Below, piece by piece: positions 34,904 to 43,565 of a DNA stretch of 64,000 bases. Origin of the DNA: UBA685 sp049890215 (lineage in GTDB: Bacteria > Pseudomonadota > Alphaproteobacteria > Puniceispirillales > Puniceispirillaceae); assembly GCA_049890215.1 (NCBI GenBank), contig JBMHBX010000064.1:1-64000 (forward strand), read 5' to 3'. The position numbers were made by a program, and so were the translations under genes. Every line of letters starts with the position of its first letter. Position 1 is the stretch's first letter. The notes under the pieces were generated by a model. It did no database searches and was not told the origin of the DNA. It saw only the letters and a list, made by a program, of their open reading frames with translations.

Positions 34904-36409
34904 ATGCGTAAAGGCACCATCATGTTACAGGGAGCCGGGTCCAATGTCGGCAAATCTGTTTTGGTCGCAGGGTTATGCCGCGCTTTTGCACGCCGTGGTT
35001 TATCTGTTGCGCCTTTTAAGCCGCAAAATATGTCAAATAACGCCGCAGTCACAAAAGATGGTGGTGAAATTGGCCGCGCTCAGGCCTTGCAGGCACGCGC
35101 ATGTTATCTTGCGCCTGTGACAGATATGAATCCTGTTCTGTTAAAGCCTGAGACAGATACAGGGGCACAGGTGATTGTGCAAGGCAAGCGGTTCGGGTCT
35201 ATGCGCGCACGTGAATATGGCAAACAAAAAGCCCAGCTGCTACCTCCTGTTGTCGAGAGTTTTGACAGGCTTTATGAGGCGCATGACCTTGTGATTATCG
35301 AAGGTGCCGGCAGTCCTGCTGAGGTGAATTTGCGTGCCGGTGATATCGCAAATATGGGCTTTGCCGAGGCAGCAAATGTGCCTGTTGTGATGATTGGTGA
35401 TATTGACAGGGGCGGCGTGATTGCCTCATTGGTCGGCACTGATAAGGTGTTATCACAAGATGACCGCAGCCGCATTAAAGGGTTTATCATCAATAAATTT
35501 CGCGGTGATACCACCTTATTTCATGATGGGATGACCATCATTGAAGAGGCGACAAACTGGCGTGGTGTGGGTATTTTGCCATGGTTTGGCGGGGCATCAA
35601 AACTGCCGGCTGAAGATATTCTGGATTTATCAGAAAAGGCGCGCGCCGGTGAGGATAAGGCAGTGCATGTCGCTGTACCTGTACTGCGCCGCATTGCCAA
35701 TTTTGATGATCTGGACCCTTTGGCAGCCGAAGATCAGGTAAAGCTTACGCTTGTTGGTGAAGGAGAGGCATTGCCGGGTGATGCAGATCTTATCTTATTG
35801 CCAGGGTCAAAAGCGACTATCTCTGATATGGCTTATATCAAAGAACAAGGCTGGGATATTGATATCAAAGCGCATATCAGGCGTGGTGGTCATGTGATAG
35901 GTCTTTGTGGCGGCTATCAAATGCTTGGCAAGATGGTGTATGATCCGCAAGGGATTGAAGGTGCAAATCATCAGGCAGAAGGACTGGGGCTTCTTGATAT
36001 TGAAACACGCCTTGAAGGGCGTAAAATTGTGACAGATTCACAAGGGGTGTCAGTGCCAGAAGGCCTTGAGGTATCAGGCTATGAGATTCATATGGGCAGG
36101 ACAGACGGGCCTGATTGCGCACGGCCTATGGTGATGGTGAACACAAAAGACGGGCCAGTCGCGGACGGGGCAAGTGACAGAACAGGGCGCGTGCGCGGCT
36201 GTTATATGCATGGTCTGTTTGCCTCAGACAGTTATCGTGCGCATTTGCTTGCCTTGCTGGGCGGAGAGGCACGCACAGTTGATTTTGATGATGTTATTGA
36301 ACAAGAATTAGACAGGCTTGCTGATCATATAGAGGCGCATTTAGATCTTGAGGCTTTGGCAGATATTGCCGGTATCGATCTAGAAGGTTATGCCAATCAG
36401 AAGGCATAG
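34904..36409 (+). CDS. cobQ: Cobyric acid synthase
   Basis: This 501-residue glutamine amidotransferase-type ligase has an N-terminal dethiobiotin-synthetase-like domain (MLQGAGSNVGKSVLVAGLCRAFAR; FKPQNMSNNAAVT) and a C-terminal class I glutaminase domain with the nucleophile cysteine in VIGLCGGYQMLG and His in VRGCYMHGLFASD. It amidates four carboxyl groups of adenosylcobyrinate a,c-diamide. Its last 30 bases overlap the convergent cobD gene. Confidence 0.96.
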   Translation: MRKGTIMLQGAGSNVGKSVLVAGLCRAFARRGLSVAPFKPQNMSNNAAVTKDGGEIGRAQALQARACYLAPVTDMNPVLLKPETDTGAQVIVQGKRFGSMRAREYGKQKAQLLPPVVESFDRLYEAHDLVIIEGAGSPAEVNLRAGDIANMGFAEAANVPVVMIGDIDRGGVIASLVGTDKVLSQDDRSRIKGFIINKFRGDTTLFHDGMTIIEEATNWRGVGILPWFGGASKLPAEDILDLSEKARAGEDKAVHVAVPVLRRIANFDDLDPLAAEDQVKLTLVGEGEALPGDADLILLPGSKATISDMAYIKEQGWDIDIKAHIRRGGHVIGLCGGYQMLGKMVYDPQGIEGANHQAEGLGLLDIETRLEGRKIVTDSQGVSVPEGLEVSGYEIHMGRTDGPDCARPMVMVNTKDGPVADGASDRTGRVRGCYMHGLFASDSYRAHLLALLGGEARTVDFDDVIEQELDRLADHIEAHLDLEALADIAGIDLEGYANQKA

Positions 36410-37363
36410 CAAAGACGTGCTGCCAAGGGCAAACCACAAAATTTGAAGCGCTTTATCAATATCAGAGGCTGAGATATCGCGGCGTCCGTTTGCGTTCATA
36501 AAGGGTAAGTCAAGCAATCTGTTTTTATAATATCGGGGGCCGCCAAGGCGGATCCCAAGCGTGCCTGCCATGGCTGATTCAGGATAACCTGCATTTGGCG
36601 AGGCATGTTTATCAGCATCTTGCTTCATGACCTGTTTTGCCTGTTTGCCGGCATCTCCTGACAAAGAGGTGGCAATGATTAATAAGGCGGTCAGTCGTGC
36701 GGGGAAAAAATTAGCAACATCATCAAGCATCGCCGCCCCCCACCCAAAGGCATAAAATCTGGCCGATTTGTAACCAACCATCGAATCAGCGGTGTTGATC
36801 ATTTTATAGGCAAAAAGCAAGGGAAGCCCGCCAATCAAATACCAGATAGCCGGCGCGATCACACCATCTGAGAGGTTTTCAGCCCCTGTTTCGATCGCGG
36901 CTTTGGCGATATCTGTTTGCCCCATCTGTCTGGTATCACGTCCCACTATCATAGAGACAGCGTATCTGGCAGCGTCAAGATCGCCTTTTTTGAGCGGTTG
37001 CATGACAGCGTCTATGTGATCATATAACGACCTGCCTGCCAGTAAGATGGCGACCAGACAAACCTCAATGAAGATGCCAAAGGGCAGAAAGCTCAGCAAG
37101 ATTGTGCATATCAGGCCAATGGCACTGGCAAGAGATACCCATAAGATGATTGCCAGAATGCCAAGGATACGCCGCTTGCGGCCTGTAATGGTGCGCTTGT
37201 TAAATCGACTTTCCACAAAGCTGATTGCTTTGCCAAATAACACCACAGGATGGGGTAAGCGTGACCATAAAAAAGAAGGCTCACCCATCGCCATATCAAG
37301 GGCAAGGGCCATTCCCATGATCATGAAAGGAGACGCAAACAGAGCTAAAAAGTCCGGAGACAT
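36380..37363 (-). CDS. cobD: Adenosylcobinamide-phosphate synthase (CobD/CbiB)
   Basis: This 327-residue membrane protein has several hydrophobic segments and the CbiB pattern: ALDMAMGEPSFLWSRLPHPVVLFGKAI at the start, AARYAVSMIVGRDTRQM, ETGAENLSDGVIAPAIWYLIGGLPLLFAYKMINTADSMVGYKSARFYAFGWGAAMLDDVANFFPAR, and HASPNAGYPESAMAGTLGIRLGGP. It attaches aminopropanol phosphate to cobyric acid. It is the only gene in the cobC-cobJ stretch on the minus strand. Confidence 0.95.
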   Translation of the reverse strand: MSPDFLALFASPFMIMGMALALDMAMGEPSFLWSRLPHPVVLFGKAISFVESRFNKRTITGRKRRILGILAIILWVSLASAIGLICTILLSFLPFGIFIEVCLVAILLAGRSLYDHIDAVMQPLKKGDLDAARYAVSMIVGRDTRQMGQTDIAKAAIETGAENLSDGVIAPAIWYLIGGLPLLFAYKMINTADSMVGYKSARFYAFGWGAAMLDDVANFFPARLTALLIIATSLSGDAGKQAKQVMKQDADKHASPNAGYPESAMAGTLGIRLGGPRYYKNRLLDLPFMNANGRRDISASDIDKALQILWFALGSTSLLCLLIGITF

Positions 37364-37691
37364 GATTTATGACCCTTCAAAGAGGTGGAATTTGTGACAG
37401 AGCATGTCGTATTTTAAGCCATTGCACCATAGTGTCAAAGCTAGTATGAGTTATCACATATCGGAGCCTGTCGTTAAGGTGAAAATTGACTCGGTGACAG
37501 CGACCTATCTCAGGGCTTGAAAAATCCGAGCTCCGGCGTTGAAACTGCCTGTATCGCACGCTAGGTGATACAGCATGATGATTTGCCCTTTTTTTCCCAC
37601 CTATCGTCAGCGCCCGCTTCTGGCTTAGCCTAAGTCAACAGGCGGCGATGGTTGGATTTGTGATTGTTACGTTAGAAGGCGGAGTGAAACT
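37364..37691. other. 328-base gap before the cbiX operon, with possible RNA structure
   Basis: No gene is seen. On the plus strand, CGGAGC (37462-37467) can pair with GCTCCG (37530-37535). Inside that, CTGTC (37468-37472) can pair with GACAG (37496-37500). A further imperfect hairpin, GTATC...GATAC (37551-37571), precedes a T-rich stretch near 37588-37596. I looked for the conserved core of a cobalamin riboswitch and did not find it on either strand. The gap likely holds divergent promoters for cobD and the cbiX operon. Confidence 0.4.
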
Positions 37692-37970
37692 ATGTCTCAT
37701 CTTTTCAAAATGGCCGGGTGTTTTGCCCTGCTTAGCCCTGCTGCGGCATATGCGCATATTGGCCATATTGGCGAGTTGGCAGGACATGGCCATCTTATCG
37801 GTCTGGGCGGGCTTGTGGCGGCCGCCGCACTGGCAGCGCTTGTTGCAAAATTATCAGCGGAAAAGGCGGATGGCGAAGATGGTCTTGATGAAAGATCAGA
37901 TGATGAGACAGGTGAGGCGAAAGATGGCAGGGCTGAAGAGACAGAAACAGGAGATTATGTAAATGGCTGA
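37692..37970 (+). CDS. Small His-containing membrane protein of the cobalamin locus (DUF6732-like)
   Basis: This 92-residue protein has a probable signal peptide or first helix (FKMAGCFALLSPAAAYA), a short His-rich segment HIGHIGELAGHGHLIG, one hydrophobic helix (GGLVAAAALAALVAKL) and an acidic tail of about 35 residues. Similar short proteins occur beside cobalamin genes in other alphaproteobacteria. A role in cobalt binding or uptake is inferred from the histidines and context only. It overlaps cbiX by eight bases. GGCGGAG precedes the ATG. Confidence 0.65.
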   Translation: MSHLFKMAGCFALLSPAAAYAHIGHIGELAGHGHLIGLGGLVAAAALAALVAKLSAEKADGEDGLDERSDDETGEAKDGRAEETETGDYVNG

Positions 37971-39123
37971 GGCAAAAAAATATGGCGTGATGATTTGTGG
38001 TCACGGGTCACGTTCGCAATCAGCTGTTGATGAATTTGCGGCCGCGTCTCAAAAGCTTGCCGGTATGTTTGGGGATTGGCCTGTTGAATATGGGTATCTG
38101 GAATTTGCCAATCCTGTGATCAGATCAGGGCTTGATAAATTACGTGAACAGGGCGTGAATCATATTCTGGCTGTGCCTGGCATGTTGTTTGCCGCAGGGC
38201 ATGCAAAAAATGATATCCCGTCTGTTCTGAATGCCTATGCTGAGGAGACAGGTATCACAATTCAATATGGCCGCGAGCTTGCGGTTGACCTGAATATGAT
38301 ACAGGCAGCAGGTGAGCGTATCCAAGAAGCAGTCGACAAAGCCAATGCCGAATTAGGTGATGTGCCTTTGCATGAAACATGCCTTGTTGTGATCGGCAGA
38401 GGTGCGTCTGATCCTGATGCCAATTCAAATGTGTCCAAGATCGCACGTATGCTCTGGGAAGGGATGGGGTTTGGTTGGTGTGAGACTGGCTATTCAGGGG
38501 TGACGTTCCCGCTTGTTGAGCCATGCCTTGACCATGTGGCACGCCTTGGTTATCGCCGGGTTGTGGTCTTTCCTTATTTCTTATTCTCTGGCATTTTGAT
38601 CGACCGGATTTATGGGTTTGCAGATGTGGTGGCCGCGCGTCATCCTGAGATGCAATTTATCAAAGCAGGCTATTTGAACGACCATCCAAAGGTGTTGGCA
38701 ACATTCAAAACCAGAGTTCATGAAATCATCGAAGGCAGCAATCATATGAATTGCTCTTTGTGTAAATATCGCTCAGCGGTGCTTGGCTTCGAAGAAGAAG
38801 TCGGATTGCCGCAGGAAAGCCACCATCATCATGTTGAAGGGATGGGCGCCTCTGCGCCGGGGTCAAATATCGAAGATTGCAATTTGTGTCAGGATTTCTG
38901 TACAGGTGCCTGTCGTCTTGACCAAAATCATCACCATCATCATGACCATAGCCACGTACATGATCATGATCACGGGCATGAACACGGGCACGGGCATGGG
39001 CATGACCATCATCACCATGATCATGATCACGGGCATCATCATCACCCCTACCCGCACGCCAAACACCCGCTTGGGCCTGAATCAGTGCGCCATCATAAGC
39101 CTTTGAAAAAAGATGACGGGTGA
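37963..39123 (+). CDS. cbiX: Sirohydrochlorin cobaltochelatase CbiX, with Fe-S and His-rich tail
   Basis: This 386-residue long-form CbiX has two chelatase halves. The active-site histidines are visible in VMICGHGSRS and MLFAAGHAKND. After residue 255 comes MNCSLCKYR, matching the MxCxxC motif known to hold an Fe-S centre in Bacillus CbiX. A further CX2CX3CX3C set (CNLCQDFCTGAC) follows near residue 306, then a tail with dozens of His/Asp/Gly residues (about 322-370). CbiX inserts cobalt early, into sirohydrochlorin. The tail probably stores or binds metal. Together with CobN in the same locus, this gives both an early and a late cobalt chelatase. Confidence 0.93.
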   Translation: MAEAKKYGVMICGHGSRSQSAVDEFAAASQKLAGMFGDWPVEYGYLEFANPVIRSGLDKLREQGVNHILAVPGMLFAAGHAKNDIPSVLNAYAEETGITIQYGRELAVDLNMIQAAGERIQEAVDKANAELGDVPLHETCLVVIGRGASDPDANSNVSKIARMLWEGMGFGWCETGYSGVTFPLVEPCLDHVARLGYRRVVVFPYFLFSGILIDRIYGFADVVAARHPEMQFIKAGYLNDHPKVLATFKTRVHEIIEGSNHMNCSLCKYRSAVLGFEEEVGLPQESHHHHVEGMGASAPGSNIEDCNLCQDFCTGACRLDQNHHHHHDHSHVHDHDHGHEHGHGHGHDHHHHDHDHGHHHHPYPHAKHPLGPESVRHHKPLKKDDG

Positions 39124-39157
39124 TTGCCTGTTGTCATAATCAGGAAAAAGGGGGGCG

Positions 39158-39799
39158 TTGTCGTTGGGATATGATTATCTGAAGTCTGGTCAGGACATTT
39201 ATGATCTGTCTTTTGCGCGTGTTCGAAGCAAGACAGATTTGGGGCATGTGCCATCTGAGCTTGAGTCACTGATTGTGCGCCTTGTCCATGCGGTGGGTAT
39301 GCCGGATATCGTAAAAGATATAAAATTTGATAATGGTCTGTATCAGGCAGCCATGTCAGCCTTTGCGGCCAAAGCGCCTATCTTATGTGATTGTGATATG
39401 GTGTTTCACGGGATCACAAAGCGGTTTCTGCCTGATGACATGCCTGTTAAATCTTACATCACAGAGGCTGACCTGCCTGCGCTTGCGCAAAAAATGGGGA
39501 CCACCCGCTCTGCTGCGCAAATCACCTATTGGGCAGATGAATTAGAGGGCGCTATTGTGGCAATTGGCAATGCGCCAACAGCGTTATTTTATTTGCTGGA
39601 AGTCATGGAAAAGACAGGGGTACGCCCTGCTTGTATTTTGGGATTTCCGGTGGGATTCGTTGGGGCAAGTGAGAGCAAAGAGGCTTTGATATCTGATCAT
39701 GGCACTGTGCCTTATATCACCTTGCGCGGCACAAGAGGCGGCTCAGCGCTTGCAGCAGCGGCGGTAAATGCCCTTGCCTTAGAGGCCAGAGCGCAATGA
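39158..39799 (+). CDS. cobH: Precorrin-8X methylmutase
   Basis: This 213-residue CobH/CbiC isomerase moves a methyl group from C11 to C12. The catalytic histidine lies in LIVRLVHAVGMPDIVKDI, and DCDMVFHGITKRFLP, IVAIGNAPTALFYLLE and GFPVGFVGASESKEAL are family blocks. A TTG start after an AGGAAAAAGGGGG stretch fits best. It overlaps cobL by four bases. Confidence 0.94.
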   Translation: MSLGYDYLKSGQDIYDLSFARVRSKTDLGHVPSELESLIVRLVHAVGMPDIVKDIKFDNGLYQAAMSAFAAKAPILCDCDMVFHGITKRFLPDDMPVKSYITEADLPALAQKMGTTRSAAQITYWADELEGAIVAIGNAPTALFYLLEVMEKTGVRPACILGFPVGFVGASESKEALISDHGTVPYITLRGTRGGSALAAAAVNALALEARAQ

Positions 39800-41037
39800 G
39801 TCATATCAGCCAGAGCCATAAAAAATGGCAGATTTTCGGCCTTGATGAGACTGGCCCTGAACAATTGCGCCAATGGCATAAGCAGGCGCTGAGCGAAGCT
39901 GATTTGGTGATAGCTGACAGACGGTTTCATGAGATGCTGCACCCTTTTGCGGACACGCGTCCCCTTGAGGCCTGGCCAAAACCATTTTCTGAACTAGCGT
40001 CTCGGCTAGCGCCTTATCAGGATAAACAGGTGGCGATTTTTACCACAGGTGATCCTCTTATCTATGGGGCTGGGGTGAGTGTGAAGCGTCTGTTTCCCGC
40101 ACAGGACATCTCACTCTGGCCTGCTTTATCAGGTCTCCAATTAGCAGCTGCCCATATGGCATGGCCATTGCCGCAAAGTCAGATCATCTCAATTCATGGC
40201 AGGGGGGTAAGAAAAATTCTGCCTCATATATATCCTTTTGCGAAATGGCTTGTAGTGCCACAAAATGCAAGCTCGGTCCATGAGGTGGCAGGGTTGTTGG
40301 TAGAACATGGGTGCGGTGAGGCGGCTATGAGCTATCTTGGTGGTCTTGGTCGCAAAGATCATGAGATTGCCATTCGTAAAACAGCCCGTGAGTGGCAGGA
40401 TAGCGCAGTTGAAACATTGTCTGATTTTTTCATTCTGGCAGTTGATCTGGCGCCTTGCGGGCGTTTTGCGCATTATGGCCGCTTTGGTGCTCTGCCAGAT
40501 GAGGCCTTTATCAGTGATGGTAAATTAACCAAACAAGATGCCAGAGCCAGTGCAATTTCAAAATTACAACCTCATCCAAAAGGGGTGCTATGGGACCTTG
40601 GGACAGGTTGCGGGTCAATTGCGATTGAATGGGCACGACATGATGAAAGCTGTGTGGCACACGGCGTTGATAATCGTGATGATCGCCTTGACAGGGCGCG
40701 TGCCAATGCGCTTGCTCTGGGGACGCCTGAGGTCAGGTGGCACAAAGATGATATTATTGCCAAGATGGCAGATTTGCCTGTGCCTGATGCGATTTTTATT
40801 GGCGGCGGCCTGTCAGAAGAGGCCATCAGGGCAGCCTTGACGCATTTGCCAGCCGGAGGCCGGCTTGTCTGTCATGCAGTGACATTGGAATCAGAGGCGC
40901 TTTTGCTGAGCGCTCATAAAAACTATGGTGGTCACCTTGTCAGGCTGACAGTTCATAAAGCTGACCCTGTGGGCGCCTATTATGGATGGCGCGGTCTTAT
41001 GCCTGTGACTCAATGGGCGTTGGTGAAAGAAGGGTGA
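39796..41037 (+). CDS. cobL: Precorrin-6Y C5,15-methyltransferase (decarboxylating), CbiE-CbiT fusion
   Basis: This 413-residue protein has an N-terminal CbiE-like tetrapyrrole methylase domain (about 10-215; GDPLIYGAGVSVKRLF, LPQSQIISIHGRG) and a C-terminal CbiT-like SAM-methyltransferase domain (about 225-413; GVLWDLGTGCGSIAIEWARH, IFIGGGLSEEAIRAAL). It methylates C5 and C15 and decarboxylates the C12 acetate. It is coupled to cobH by an ATGA overlap and ends one base before cobI. Confidence 0.95.
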   Translation: MSHISQSHKKWQIFGLDETGPEQLRQWHKQALSEADLVIADRRFHEMLHPFADTRPLEAWPKPFSELASRLAPYQDKQVAIFTTGDPLIYGAGVSVKRLFPAQDISLWPALSGLQLAAAHMAWPLPQSQIISIHGRGVRKILPHIYPFAKWLVVPQNASSVHEVAGLLVEHGCGEAAMSYLGGLGRKDHEIAIRKTAREWQDSAVETLSDFFILAVDLAPCGRFAHYGRFGALPDEAFISDGKLTKQDARASAISKLQPHPKGVLWDLGTGCGSIAIEWARHDESCVAHGVDNRDDRLDRARANALALGTPEVRWHKDDIIAKMADLPVPDAIFIGGGLSEEAIRAALTHLPAGGRLVCHAVTLESEALLLSAHKNYGGHLVRLTVHKADPVGAYYGWRGLMPVTQWALVKEG

Positions 41038-41038
41038 T

Positions 41039-41743
41039 ATGACAAAAGGCAGTTTGATAGGTGTCGGTACAGGACCTGGTGATCCTGAACTGGTAACACG
41101 CAAAGCATGGGCAACCATCCAAAAGGCAAAGGTTATCGCTTATCCTGCGCCTGATTCCGGGGTGAGTTTCGCACGCTCAATCGTCAGTGATGCCATCAGT
41201 GAAGAGACGCTTGAAATCCCCATGATTGTGCCTATGAGAACAGGCAGAGAGCCGGCGCAGAGCATTTATGATGACGGGGCAAAAGCCATCGCAACTCAGT
41301 TGGATTTGGGCCATGATGTGGTTGTGTTATGCGAAGGTGACCCGCTATTTTATGGATCATTTATGTATTTGCTGGCACGTCTTCGTGATGATTATGATGT
41401 TGCCATTATCCCTGGCATTACAGCGATGACGGCCTGTGCGGCGGCGGCGTCCCACCCGCTTGTGGCGCGCGAGGATATGATGACAATCTTGCCTGCGACC
41501 ATGGCTGATGAGGATTTAGTGGCTGCGATCACAGCCAGTCAGGGGATCGCCATCATGAAGGTTGGCCGACATATAAACAGGCTTCGTTCTATAATCGACA
41601 AGATAGGCTGTCTGGCAGATGCTATCTATATCAGCCATGCAAGCCTGCCTCATCAAAAGATGATGCCTTTGGCACAAGCACCAGATGATGCGCCTTATTT
41701 TTCAATGATTTTACTTTATAAAGGTAATGATGCATGGATTTAA
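41039..41743 (+). CDS. cobI: Precorrin-2 C20-methyltransferase
   Basis: This 234-residue tetrapyrrole methylase has GVGTGPGDPELVTRKAW at the N-terminus, VVVLCEGDPLFYGSFMYLLARL and IPGITAMTACAAAASHPL. The order of blocks is typical of CobI/CbiL. It methylates C20 of precorrin-2 or cobalt-factor II. It overlaps the next gene by 10 bases. Confidence 0.94.
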   Translation: MTKGSLIGVGTGPGDPELVTRKAWATIQKAKVIAYPAPDSGVSFARSIVSDAISEETLEIPMIVPMRTGREPAQSIYDDGAKAIATQLDLGHDVVVLCEGDPLFYGSFMYLLARLRDDYDVAIIPGITAMTACAAAASHPLVAREDMMTILPATMADEDLVAAITASQGIAIMKVGRHINRLRSIIDKIGCLADAIYISHASLPHQKMMPLAQAPDDAPYFSMILLYKGNDAWI

Positions 41744-43560
41744 CAGCAGAGCCTTTGGCGCAACCCGTATTTGTGACATTGAATGAGACAGGGTTTCAGC
41801 TTGCCTCTTCACTGGCAGTGACGCTTGGCGGCGAAGTCCATGGTCTGGCAAGCAGACTGCCGCATGCGCCTGTGACATTTGAGGCGGTCAGCCAGCATTT
41901 GGCTGAGTTATTTGTGGCATCTCGCCCGATTGTCGCGCTATGTGCCGCTGGCATTGTGGTCAGGTCTCTAGGGTCTGTTTTAGGTGATAAATGGCATGAC
42001 AGCCCCGTTGTCTGTATGAGCGAAGATGGTAAATTTATTGTGCCAGTCTTGGGCGGCCATCACGGGGCCATTGCGCTGGCACGCCGCATTGCCGCTATCA
42101 CAGACGGACAGGCAGCGATTACCACCGCCTCTGATATTGGCACAGGGATTTCTTTGGATGAGCCGCCAGCTGGTTATGTGCTTGCTAATCCGGAAAATGC
42201 CAAGAATGTGATGGCAGCCATTGTGAATGGTAAAGGCGCTGATGTGTCTCAGACAGGTGCCTTGTCATATTGGTTTGAAGGGGTAAGGCAAGGTGTAGAT
42301 GTGAAGCTGAGCCTTGCTGATAAGGTGGTTCAGCCTCAGGATAATGAGCTTGTTTATTATAAGCAGGATTTGGTGCTTGGGGTGGGATGTGCCAGAGGTT
42401 GTGCGCCCGAAGAGTTGGCAGATTTGCTCTTGAAAACATTGGAGGCTTATGATTTGCACCCGGCGATGATTGCGGCAATCGGCTCTGTTGATCTCAAAGC
42501 AGATGAGCCTGCGATCCTGCAATTGGCGGACAAGCTTGCCGTGCCTTTTCGGGTATTTGAGCCGCAAGCATTGGCAGCTTTGGCAGACAGGGTGTCTTAC
42601 CCGTCTGCAATCGTTGAAGAAGAGGTAGGCACACCATCTGTTAGTGAGGCAGCGGCTCTTGCGCTTGCAGGCGGGGAGGCAAGCTTGCTTGTCACAAAGC
42701 ATAAATCAGCAAATGCGACTGTGGCGATTGCCAGACGCAACGGTAATAAGGCAGATCGCCTTGCAGGGCGAAAGCCAGGCAAATTATCATTAATCGGGAT
42801 TGGTCCTGGCAAAGGTGAGTGGCGCACGCCAGAGGCAAGCCGTCTTATCGCTGAGGCTGATTTGCTTGTCGGATATCGTTTATATATTGATCTGCTTGGT
42901 GGGTCTGCGGCGCGCAAGCCTGCGATGCATTTCGCCCTTGGTGAGGAAGAACTTCGTTGTCGCACAGCCCTTGAGGAAGCTGCCAAGGGTCAGGATGTCG
43001 CGCTGATTTGTTCCGGAGATGCCGGCATTTATGCAATGGGCGCGTTGGTGTTTGAGTTATTGGCGCGTGATGAAAAAGAGGGCGGGGTAAGTGACAGTGC
43101 CAAAAGAGTTGATGTAATAACAGCGCCAGGCATATCTGCCCTTCAGGCAGCGGCAGCACGTTCAGGCGCCGTATTAGGTCATGATTTTTGCACGATTTCT
43201 TTGTCAGATCTTTTGACGCCCTGGGAGGTGATCGAACAACGCCTTCATGGGGCAGGGGCAGGTGATTTTGTGATCGCATTTTATAATCCTGTTTCTATGC
43301 GCCGCAAAACACAGCTGGCACGTGCCAAAGAGATTTTACTATCTTATCGCGGCGCTGATGTGCCTGTTTTATTGGCCAGTAATCTGGGGCGTGTGCAAGA
43401 AAAGCTGACCTATCGCACCTTAGGTGAGTTAGATGTGAATGAGGTTGATATGCTTACCGTTGTGATGGTGGGGTCATCGCAATCTAAAATGGTTCATCTG
43501 GGACGAGCGCCTGCGATTTATACGCCGCGCGGCTATGCCAAACATCTTGATAAGGAATAA
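41734..43560 (+). CDS. cobJ: Fusion of CbiG (cobalt-precorrin-5A hydrolase) and CobJ/CbiH (precorrin-3B C17-methyltransferase)
   Basis: This 608-residue protein has two parts. Residues 1 to about 335 are a full-length CbiG: VALCAAGIVVRSLGSVLGDKW, FIVPVLGGHHGAIALARRIA, LVLGVGCARGCAPEEL, AAIGSVDLKADEPAI and the C-terminal CobE-like lobe. Residues about 348-608 are CobJ/CbiH: KLSLIGIGPGKGEWRTPEAS, ALICSGDAGIYAMGALVFELL, TAPGISALQAAAARSGAVLGHDFCTISLSDLLTPWEVI. CbiG opens the delta-lactone after ring contraction by CbiH in the anaerobic pathway, so the fusion joins consecutive steps with the C11 methylation in between. No CobG or CobZ is seen. Confidence 0.93.
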   Translation: MDLTAEPLAQPVFVTLNETGFQLASSLAVTLGGEVHGLASRLPHAPVTFEAVSQHLAELFVASRPIVALCAAGIVVRSLGSVLGDKWHDSPVVCMSEDGKFIVPVLGGHHGAIALARRIAAITDGQAAITTASDIGTGISLDEPPAGYVLANPENAKNVMAAIVNGKGADVSQTGALSYWFEGVRQGVDVKLSLADKVVQPQDNELVYYKQDLVLGVGCARGCAPEELADLLLKTLEAYDLHPAMIAAIGSVDLKADEPAILQLADKLAVPFRVFEPQALAALADRVSYPSAIVEEEVGTPSVSEAAALALAGGEASLLVTKHKSANATVAIARRNGNKADRLAGRKPGKLSLIGIGPGKGEWRTPEASRLIAEADLLVGYRLYIDLLGGSAARKPAMHFALGEEELRCRTALEEAAKGQDVALICSGDAGIYAMGALVFELLARDEKEGGVSDSAKRVDVITAPGISALQAAAARSGAVLGHDFCTISLSDLLTPWEVIEQRLHGAGAGDFVIAFYNPVSMRRKTQLARAKEILLSYRGADVPVLLASNLGRVQEKLTYRTLGELDVNEVDMLTVVMVGSSQSKMVHLGRAPAIYTPRGYAKHLDKE

Positions 43561-43565
43561 GATTT

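Noticed and set aside
37364..37691. Cobalamin riboswitch ahead of the cbiX operon or cobD
   Set aside because: The conserved GGGAA and C-rich core with the CTGT end was not found on either strand. A fragment GGTGAAAATTGAC at about 37478-37490 is only loosely similar.
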